Shown piece after piece: positions 56,932 to 62,362 of a DNA stretch of 62,362 nucleotides. The stretch covers positions 1 through 62,362 of the forward strand of contig NZ_BJYL01000036.1 in assembly GCF_007991495.1 (NCBI RefSeq). Direction: 5' to 3'. A model generated the notes under the pieces. That model was not told the origin of the DNA and did not search any database. It worked only from the letters and a program-made list of their open reading frames with translations. How positions within the stretch are numbered: the stretch's first letter is position 1; each line of letters opens with the position of its first letter. Source of the DNA: Sporosarcina luteola. GTDB lineage: Bacteria > Bacillota > Bacilli > Bacillales_A > Planococcaceae. A program made the translations under genes and the position numbers.

Positions 56932-59900
56932 TAACCGATACACGGCGGGATTAAAATCCTGTGAATTGCTGGAACCCCCTTAGAGCCTTATTTACCACAA
57001 CGTGACTAGTAATGGTGGGCGTGATGGTTTGAAAAAAATAAGGATTGGGCAATCAGCAGCGAAGGGTCTTTGGAAACGAAGATCAACGTTCAACGACTAT
57101 TGAAACTTCCTAAAGCTTTAAAGAGTATTCATTCGAATGGATGGTGGATAACTTGGATGCAATGGAAGAAGTAAACCATGACAAACGGCAACGTCGTTAT
57201 GGGGCGCAGGACAAAGATGAATTGATAAAAATAATTACGAAACTCCATGCAGAGGGCTTCAGCCAAGTGGAAATCGCTAAGAAGCTGGATTTATCTCGAG
57301 GGACTATTCTTCGTTGGAATAAAGAATTACATTTTTTTCAACCAAGAACTCCCGGGCAAGCTGGTAAATTGAAAAATAAGATTTATCAATACGATGAAGA
57401 TTATTTTAAAGAGATTAAAACAGCGAACCAAGCTTATGTAGTTGGATTTATTCTTGGGGATGGAACAATATTGGATAGAGGAAAATCCAAAAGGATAAAT
57501 ATTACACTTGCTGCAAAAGATTATCAACTTCTTAAGGACATTGCACGGGAACTTAATATGGAAAATGCAGTTAAGTTTCGAAAGAAATGTGTAATAAACG
57601 AACAACATAAATATTCATTGGTGATTAATTCAACAAAAATGGCGAATGACTTAATAAACCTTGGAATTACACCTAATAAGACCGGCAAAGAACAATTTAT
57701 CTTTTTTAATGATAAGGAACTTCAATGGGCTTTTTTAAGAGGTTTTTTTGATGCGGATGGTCATATTAGGGTGTATAAACGAAATGGTTATCTAAAAGCA
57801 AGAATGGGCTTTACGGGTAACCATGAAATATTAGAAGACATTCTTATTTTTTTAAAAACCCAAGGATTTGCCAGGAATGTTAATTCTCTAACGAAGAAAA
57901 AAGGTTGTTCTGATTTGTACTTAAGTAGTTTAAGAGAGCTAAAAGCAATCTATCCTCTACTTTATCAGCATGGAGACATCAAGTTAATTCGTAAGTATGA
58001 TATATTTTCATCTTTGATGAGATAGTCTGATCTCATGTGAAAGCATGAGAGTTGGGCAGAAATGACCCAACCCTCTCCGAATAGAGAGTGTAACAAATAG
58101 CGTGGAGCACAAATGATTATGTTGGCGGATTAAACAAAAATGCTAGTCCGCGTCGTCCAGACAATGGATGACTAGAAAATCGGGTGAATTGCGAAAAACT
58201 CCTTAGAGGCCATTAAGCTACAACGTGACCGGAAACGGTGAGCGTGAATGCTTAAAAATTAATGGCATTGGACAATCCGCAGCCAAGCACCGTTTAAGGT
58301 GAAGGTTCAACGACTATCGAAAACATTCAATTGGAATGTAAGTAGAGTAGGGAAGTACAGTTCTTCCCGAAGCGCCCGACCCCTAACAGGTAAAGCTGAG
58401 GGTGATGATATAGTCTACTCCGTCTGCTACATGCAGAGAAATATCCTGAAAAGGACGGTACAAGGTGGCATCCTGACATTTACGAATTCATCATTTCGAA
58501 AATGCAAAATCCTAGGATTCTGCGTTATCTTATTGAAAATACAGAAGACGAATTGATCAAGAAACTCGCAAATGAAAAACTGAAATTCAAACCGCTTACT
58601 GTACAAGAAGAAGCGATGTACCAAGGAATCCTGAACTATCGGGCAATCCCTGGTATGGGTGGTTTCAACGAAGCGATCCTAAGAGACGCTGAAACGAAAT
58701 TGCGTGACGGAGGAACTTATTCCGTTAACAATCCGGAATTCCTCACAGGTGCTAATATTTCAGTCACTTTGACAGATGATTTCATGAAAGCAGTAGAGCA
58801 AGACGCTGATTATGAACTTCGATTCCCAGCAGTTGAAAAATATTCACCTGAAGAAATGGTGACGTATAATGAAGAATGGCATAAAGTCGGCGATGTTAGA
58901 GAATGGGAGCGAAAAGGATTTGAAGTCCGGGTTTACCGGACAATCAAAGCGCGTGCACTATGGGATCTTATTAACATTTGTGCAACATACTCTGCAGAAC
59001 CGGGTATTTTCTTTATCGACAATGCAAACAACGAAACGAATGCAAAAGCATACGGTCAGCAAGTCGTAGCGACAAACCCGTGTGGTGAGCAACCACTTGC
59101 TCCTTACAGTGTCTGTAATTTAGCTGCTGTAAACCTTGCTGAATTTGCTGATAAAGAATCGAAAACAGTAAACTATGAGAAACTGAAAGAAACCGTACGT
59201 GTCGGTGTCCGTATGCAAGACAACGTCATCGATGCGACACCTTATTTCCTTGAAGAAAATAAAGTGCAAGCCCTCGGCGAACGCCGTGTCGGACTTGGTG
59301 TCATGGGACTTGCTGATCTACTGATCTACTGTGAAAAAGAATATGGTTCAGAAGAAGGCAACGAACTTGTCGATAAAGTATTCGAAACGATTGCAACAAC
59401 GGCTTACCGTGAATCAATCGAGATTGCAAAAGAGAAGGGAAGCTTCCCATTCCTTATCGGCAAGACGGACGAGGAAACTAAAGCCCTTCGAGAAGCTTTC
59501 ATCAATACAGGCTTCATGAAAAAAATGCCGGAGGATATCCGTGAAGCAATTCTCGAACACGGCATTAGAAACTCGCATCTACTAACTGTTGCTCCGACGG
59601 GATCCACTGGAACCATGGTTGGCGTTTCTACCGGGTTAGAACCATATTTTTCCTTTACCTATTACCGCAGCGGCCGTCTAGGAAAATTCATCGAGGTCAA
59701 AGCGGGTATCGTGGAGGAATATTTACAAAGAAACCCAGAAGCAGATCCGGACAATTTGCCGGAGTGGTTCATTTCATCAATGAGCCTCGCACCGGAAGCG
59801 CATGCAGACGTACAATGTATCATCCAGCGCTGGATTGACAGCTCAATCTCGAAGACTGTGAACGCACCACGTGGTTATACAGTCGAACAAGTGGAAAGCG

Positions 59901-60205
59901 TCTACGAGCGTCTTTATAAAGGCGGAGCGAAAGGCGGCACTGTGTATGTCGATGGCAGCCGTGACTCACAAGTGCTCACGCTGAAAGCCGAAGAGAACGA
60001 AATGGACTCCGATTATGTAGAAGAGACTGTCGAACAACGAAAAGTTGTACTCGTGAATACGATTCAGGACTTGCGTTCGACAAACGTCACAATCGGATCC
60101 GAAGTCGGCGATACATGCCCAGTATGTAGACAAGGAACCGTCGAGGAAATGGGCGGATGTAACACATGCACGAACTGTAATGCACAGTTGAAGTGCGGGT
60201 TATAA
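56140..60205 (+). CDS. nrdJ: Adenosylcobalamin-dependent ribonucleotide reductase, split by two introns
   Basis: Class II reductase making deoxyribonucleotides. Joining 56140-56931, 58101-58130 and 58466-60205 gives one 853-residue frame. Residue 190 is the redox Cys in FFNCYVMPF; NPCGEQPL carries the radical Cys480 and Glu482. The C-terminal zinc-ribbon-like tail has GDTCPVC and CNTCTNC. The junctions rebuild GGSR-RGAQMIMLAD-WHPDI, the conserved family segment. ATG 56140 is set by AGAAGGAGG (56123-56131); GTG 56104 is upstream of it. Without splicing, an in-frame TAA follows exon 1 at once. The gene should need B12 and work without oxygen. Confidence 0.93.
56932..58100 (+). ncRNA. Group I intron 1 of nrdJ (1169 nt, with endonuclease gene)
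   Basis: Core elements: P (GAATTGCTGGAAC, 56963), Q (CAATCAGCAGCGAAG, 57050), R (GTTCAACGACTAT, 57088) and S (GATAGTCTGA, 58021). P7 pairs 57095-57100 with 58022-58027. P1 pairs exon 56924-56931 with 56945-56952, including U56931-G56945. P10 pairs CACG 56941-56944 with exon CGTG 58101-58104. The intron ends in G58100. Three P9-type hairpins follow S (58032-58049, 58051-58071, 58073-58088). The endonuclease ORF occupies the P8 region. Confidence 0.93.
57141..58025 (+). CDS. Intron-encoded LAGLIDADG homing endonuclease with N-terminal HTH
   Basis: A 294-residue protein. Residues about 25-62 form a helix-turn-helix (GFSQVEIAKKLDLSRGTILR), like those of resolvases. Two LAGLIDADG motifs follow: VVGFILGDGTI (100-110) and FLRGFFDADGHI (198-209), as expected for a single-chain enzyme cutting an intronless nrdJ. 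Its base composition is more AT-rich than the exons. No good Shine-Dalgarno precedes ATG 57141; ATG 57162 is an alternative. The stop codon TAG (58023-58025) lies within the intron S element. It may also act as a maturase, which cannot be judged by eye. Confidence 0.9.
   Translation: MVDNLDAMEEVNHDKRQRRYGAQDKDELIKIITKLHAEGFSQVEIAKKLDLSRGTILRWNKELHFFQPRTPGQAGKLKNKIYQYDEDYFKEIKTANQAYVVGFILGDGTILDRGKSKRINITLAAKDYQLLKDIARELNMENAVKFRKKCVINEQHKYSLVINSTKMANDLINLGITPNKTGKEQFIFFNDKELQWAFLRGFFDADGHIRVYKRNGYLKARMGFTGNHEILEDILIFLKTQGFARNVNSLTKKKGCSDLYLSSLRELKAIYPLLYQHGDIKLIRKYDIFSSLMR
58101..58130 (+). CDS. nrdJ: nrdJ exon 2, a 30-nt micro-exon (residues 265-274)
   Basis: Encodes RGAQMIMLAD in frame 0. 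The 5' end pairs with intron 1 (P10) and the 3' end pairs with intron 2 (P1), so the same 30 bases serve two splicing reactions. Confidence 0.9.
58131..58465 (+). ncRNA. Group I intron 2 of nrdJ (335 nt, no ORF)
   Basis: Core elements: P (GAATTGCGAAAAAC, 58186), Q (GACAATCCGCAGCCAAG, 58271), R (GTTCAACGACTATCG, 58305), S (GATGATATAGTCTACTC, 58404). P7 pairs 58312-58317 with 58410-58415. P1 pairs exon GCGGAT (58125-58130) with GTCCGC (58146-58151), U-G at the splice site. P10 pairs TGCTA (58141-58145) with exon TGGCA (58466-58470). It ends in G58465. The core resembles intron 1. Confidence 0.93.
58466..60205 (+). CDS. nrdJ: nrdJ exon 3 (residues 275-853)
   Basis: Starts at TGG (Trp275) and runs uninterrupted to TAA. 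It holds the radical-site motif NPCGEQPL, the ATVAPTGSTGT-type phosphate loop (VAPTGSTGTMVGVSTGLEP region) and the Cys-rich C-terminus. A protein started at ATG 58502 alone would lack the N-terminal third of the barrel. Confidence 0.93.
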   Translation, partial: WHPDIYEFIISKMQNPRILRYLIENTEDELIKKLANEKLKFKPLTVQEEAMYQGILNYRAIPGMGGFNEAILRDAETKLRDGGTYSVNNPEFLTGANISVTLTDDFMKAVEQDADYELRFPAVEKYSPEEMVTYNEEWHKVGDVREWERKGFEVRVYRTIKARALWDLINICATYSAEPGIFFIDNANNETNAKAYGQQVVATNPCGEQPLAPYSVCNLAAVNLAEFADKESKTVNYEKLKETVRVGVRMQDNVIDATPYFLEENKVQALGERRVGLGVMGLADLLIYCEKEYGSEEGNELVDKVFETIATTAYRESIEIAKEKGSFPFLIGKTDEETKALREAFINTGFMKKMPEDIREAILEHGIRNSHLLTVAPTGSTGTMVGVSTGLEPYFSFTYYRSGRLGKFIEVKAGIVEEYLQRNPEADPDNLPEWFISSMSLAPEAHADVQCIIQRWIDSSISKTVNAPRGYTVEQVESVYERLYKGGAKGGTVYVDGSRDSQVLTLKAEENEMDSDYVEETVEQRKVVLVNTIQDLRSTNVTIGSEVGDTCPVCRQGTVEEMGGCNTCTNCNAQLKCGL

Positions 60206-60233
60206 GTTAATAGAGTAAATTCGAATCACACAT

Positions 60234-60299
60234 AAAAAATCGTCTTTTCCGGAATGAGATGAAATAAGCTCGTTTGCCGGAATGGACGATTTTTTTGTT
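60234..60299 (+). terminator. Terminator after nrdJ
   Basis: AAAAAATCGTC (60234-60244) opposes GACGATTTTTTT (from 60285), with inner TTCCGG/CCGGAA (60247-60252, 60277-60282). Confidence 0.85.
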
Positions 60300-60473
60300 T
60301 GCATTGTTCAGAACCTTTTTCTCATCTTTGGTATAATAGAGTAATAGTGTGTTCGGATTATTCAGTGCTGGTAAATGAAGGAGAAATCTTGAGATATAGA
60401 GTGGGAGATATTAATGTAGTTTGTCCATGTTGTCGAAGTGGTACATTTAGTTGCAAAGAAGGGGGGATCAAGA

Positions 60474-60671
60474 ATGTTCATTGATTATTACGGTAGTTTT
60501 AAATTTATATTTGTTTCTTTCGTAATTTGGTGGACTTTTTTGTTTGTGTTTCAACGAATGGCTTATCGTTTCACTGAAAAAAGGTCTTGGGTGAAAGATA
60601 TCGTTTTGACGTTTCTACAAACTGCATTTGTTATAGTTACACTTCCCGTCCTGGCTTATTTTATGAGGTGA
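60474..60671 (+). CDS. Small two-helix membrane protein, unrecognised
   Basis: A 65-residue protein. Helix 1 is FIFVSFVIWWTFLFVF, helix 2 VLTFLQTAFVIVTLPVLAYF, joined by a basic loop (RMAYRFTEKRSWVKD). ATG 60474 is preceded by AGAAGGGGGG at good spacing, which supports real translation. I do not recognise the family. It lies between nrdJ and decayed sequence. Confidence 0.6.
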   Translation: MFIDYYGSFKFIFVSFVIWWTFLFVFQRMAYRFTEKRSWVKDIVLTFLQTAFVIVTLPVLAYFMR

Positions 60672-60907
60672 AGGTAGCCGTATTCCAAAAGCCGACCATT
60701 ATGTTGAAATTTATCTCAAGGTGTTTCATTTCCATTTAACTTTTTTCGTTTGAAGTCAATGGCATGCAATTTGCTAATGGAAACTTGTTGTTTAGAAGCT
60801 AATTGGTGATAATCCTCATCTGAGTGGTGATAACTGCTGTTCTGATTTGAAAATGGCTAAAATGAGAAAAATTTGTTCGTCCTTGCGGAAAGGGGGAGAA
60901 TATTTCG

Positions 60908-60988
60908 CGCGATGGATTGACACCTTAATCTTGGAAAACAGTGAACGCACCAAGCTGCTATACAGCTGAGCAAGAATCACTAGAGGAG
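60908..60988 (+). pseudogene. Decayed fragment resembling nrdJ
   Basis: Translated in two frames it reads RWIDTLILE and then TVNAPSCYTAEQESLEE, matching NrdJ RWIDSSISK and TVNAPRGYTVEQVESVYE, encoded at about 59830-59910. A one-base insertion near 60940 breaks the frame. Base matches are also strong (GTGAACGCACCA shared). It is a relic of a second nrdJ copy or of a recombination event. The rest of 60672-60997 shows no gene. Confidence 0.7.
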
Positions 60989-60997
60989 GGACATGAG

Positions 60998-61691
60998 ATG
61001 ATTGTTGCACGTGAGCAGATAATTGTAGAGTTTCCATTGAGAGGCGAACACGCCAGGGACAAAAATTCCGAGTCACGGCACAAACAAATTAGGATCAAGA
61101 TATGCTTATGACTTTGTTCAAGTGGATTGGGAAAGAAAAGGCTGGCCCGCTTATCGCACTAGTTTGGCGCAATATCTGCTATTTGGAGTTCCCTTAGATG
61201 ACTATTATTGTTGGGGAAAAGAAGTATTTGCTCCTTGTGACGGAATCGTTGTTCAAGCGGAGGACGGTTATAAAGAACGAGCGAGAACAAAATTGCTCTC
61301 GGATATGTCTAACGCTTTTAAAAATGCTCGTTATTTCGACCCGAAACAAGACGACATACAATCTGTTGCTGGCAACTACATTATTATAGAATGTGCCCCC
61401 AATGTATATGCTGGATTAGTCCATCTTCAAACAGGATCAATTCAGGTTTCAGTTGGTCAGCGTGTGAAAAAAGGAGAAGTGATTGGTAGAGTTGGTCATT
61501 CAGGCAACTCCTTTGCTCCGCATTTGCATTTTCAACTCATGGATAGTAGTGACATAGCTGTTGCAAACGGATTGCCTTGTGCCTTTGAACAATACGAAAT
61601 ATTTAAAAATGGTATATGGGAAAAAGTAAATAATGGGATTCCAACAAACAAGGATAGAATAAGATTTCTTGAATCTGATGAAAGGAAATAA
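60998..61691 (+). pseudogene. M23-family peptidase gene with a frameshift
   Basis: ATG 60998 follows GAGGAGGG and reads MIVAREQIIVEFPLRGEHA, then stops at 61109. From 61062 the +1 frame continues the same protein: KIPSHGTNKLGSRYAYDFVQ, and on to an M23 (LytM) domain with GRVGHSGNSFAPHLHFQLMD, which ends at 61691. Removing one base from the A5 run 61061-61065 joins the two halves. The zinc motif HLHF and a preceding VHLQ are intact. Either a recent disruption, a sequencing error, or phase-variable slippage. Confidence 0.75.
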
Positions 61692-61778
61692 ATTTTAATT
61701 GATTCTTTTTAGTTACGAGCATTGTGGATTTGTGAGGTGAGTCTAATCAGACTTTATTTTAAAGCTACATGTGATTAC

Positions 61779-61840
61779 AAAAAATCGTCCTTTCTAGAAT
61801 GGAGTATGGTGACTTCATTACTAGTTCGGGTGATTTTTTT
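61779..61840 (+). terminator. Terminator after the M23 gene, similar to the nrdJ terminator
   Basis: AAAAAATCGTCCTTTCTAGA and a distal GATTTTTTT follow the same layout and much of the sequence of 60234-60299. The stem is more degenerate. The rest of 61692-62001 has no supportable gene. Confidence 0.55.
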
Positions 61841-62001
61841 ATGCATGCATTTTGCTAAGGGCTTTCAAGACATTTTATTAGTTTGCGGATCCGATAAAAC
61901 AATCTGGTAACAACATAATATCTCTAATATTTCTTCAATGTTGTACACTTTCTTTAAGAAATTGACTCTTTATTAGTGAAGGGCGTTGGAAAGGAGGAAC
62001 T

Positions 62002-62362
62002 ATGGACTCACAGTTTTTGTTGAAAATATATAATGAGCAGGCAAAAATGATTTATTTCTATTTGATGAAGAATGGCTGCAGTCATGAAGATGCGGAAGAT
62101 ATTGTTCAGGAAAGCTATATGAAGTATATCGCTTATAGTAGCGGTGTCCCATCCGATAAAGCCCTTTCCTATATTTTCACCATTTCAATGAATGAGTTTA
62201 AGAAGTTGTTGCGAAAAAAGGGGAAAGAGCAGGTATTTATAATTGATGATCACTTTTGGCAAAACTTCGCAAATGACGAAGATACGGAGTCCAGTATCTT
62301 ACAGCTTGAAATGAGTCAGGAAATCGAGCTTACCTTAAGACATATTAAAGAAGTTTATAGAC
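62002..62362 (+). CDS. ECF-type sigma-70 family factor (3' end outside window)
   Basis: At least 120 residues, cut by the window edge. Region 2 is visible: YNEQAKMIYFYLMKNGCSH, then EDAEDIVQESYMKYI and SYIFTISMNEFKKLLRKKGK. This pattern (DAEDIVQE) is typical of ECF and related small sigma factors. AAAGGAGGA (61990-61998) supports ATG 62002. Which ECF group, and whether an anti-sigma gene follows, cannot be seen. Confidence 0.82.
   Translation, partial: MDSQFLLKIYNEQAKMIYFYLMKNGCSHEDAEDIVQESYMKYIAYSSGVPSDKALSYIFTISMNEFKKLLRKKGKEQVFIIDDHFWQNFANDEDTESSILQLEMSQEIELTLRHIKEVYR

Noticed and set aside
57174..57212. HEG N-terminal RRYGAQ as captured exon sequence (RRGAQ)
   Set aside because: Only five residues agree, and the underlying bases differ at most third positions; chance is likely.
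56932..58100. Intein in NrdJ instead of an intron
   Set aside because: The endonuclease frame is out of phase with nrdJ, exon 1 is followed at once by TAA, and no intein splice-junction residues (Cys/Ser start, His-Asn end) are seen. Ribozyme core and P1/P10 pairings fit a group I intron.
56140..60205. nrdJ as a broken pseudogene or two separate genes
   Set aside because: Exact removal of two group I introns restores a full conserved frame with all catalytic residues.
60299..60484. 61-codon ORF starting inside the nrdJ terminator
   Set aside because: The start lies in the terminator T-run; only its Cys-rich end is interesting and is treated as a possible relic.
60998..61691. Programmed +1/-1 frameshifting of the M23 gene
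   Set aside because: No stimulatory pseudoknot or internal Shine-Dalgarno is evident at the A5 run; a simple indel or error is the simpler reading.
61722..61910. 62-codon ORF after the M23 gene
   Set aside because: It runs through the terminator, has no credible ribosome binding site and no family-like pattern.

Overview
This window is a chromosomal segment from a low-to-moderate-GC, endospore-forming member of the Bacillales. Gene content and order largely follow the Bacillus subtilis yqe-yqf-yqg-yqh block: rpsU, nfeD-floA, yqfC-yqfD-phoH, pgpH-ybeY-dgkA-cdd-era-recO, dnaG-sigA, cccA-trmK, ispH, cshB-nfo, zur, ispG, sodA-pbpA, the comG operon and the gcv operon. Several departures (single-chain glycyl-tRNA synthetase, a class II ribonucleotide reductase, no pst genes beside pbpA) fit a Planococcaceae-like genome such as Sporosarcina. 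That genus-level guess is inference; the Bacillales assignment is firm. yqfC and yqfD imply a sporulating organism.

Layout. Positions 1-11,700 carry, on the plus strand, deoC, rpsU, a membrane-stress pair (nfeD-floA) behind a sigma-W-like promoter, the yqfC-yqfD sporulation genes and the phoH-to-recO housekeeping run. Positions 11,700-18,400 hold an inverted, T-box-controlled glyQS, then ccpN-ppsR and dnaG-sigA. Positions 18,400-31,950 hold an acyl-CoA dehydrogenase with a cre site, cccA, trmK-nif3, the two terminal isoprenoid enzymes ispH and ispG on the minus strand, cshB-nfo, and a zinc operon (znuC-znuB-zur). Positions 32,000-44,200 hold a Na/Pi transporter, sodA, pbpA, rpmG, a folate-salvage enzyme, an LTA synthase behind an ECF-type promoter, a lipoprotein, and small membrane proteins. 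Positions 44,290-48,190 are the seven-gene comG pseudopilus operon behind a ComK-type box. aroK and a tandem glycine riboswitch with gcvT-gcvPA-gcvPB follow. An AAA ATPase, yqhL and lipM lead into the most unusual region.

The standout is nrdJ (56,140-60,205), an adenosylcobalamin-dependent ribonucleotide reductase interrupted by two group I introns that flank a 30-base exon. Both introns show P, Q, R and S core elements, a U-G pair at the 5' splice site in P1, and a P10 pairing to the 3' exon. Removing them restores an uninterrupted 853-residue protein. Intron 1 carries a LAGLIDADG endonuclease gene fused to an N-terminal helix-turn-helix; intron 2 is a related, ORF-less intron of 335 bases. 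Upstream lies a sigma-A promoter overlapped by two NrdR-like boxes. Downstream lie decayed pieces that resemble nrdJ, a frameshifted M23 peptidase gene, and a second copy of the nrdJ terminator, which suggests past duplication or recombination at this locus. The window ends inside an ECF sigma factor gene.

Regulation readable from sequence: T-box (glyQS), glycine riboswitch (gcv), candidate Zur, CcpA, NrdR and ComK sites, two ECF-type promoters, and many strong intrinsic terminators, several of them bidirectional between convergent genes.
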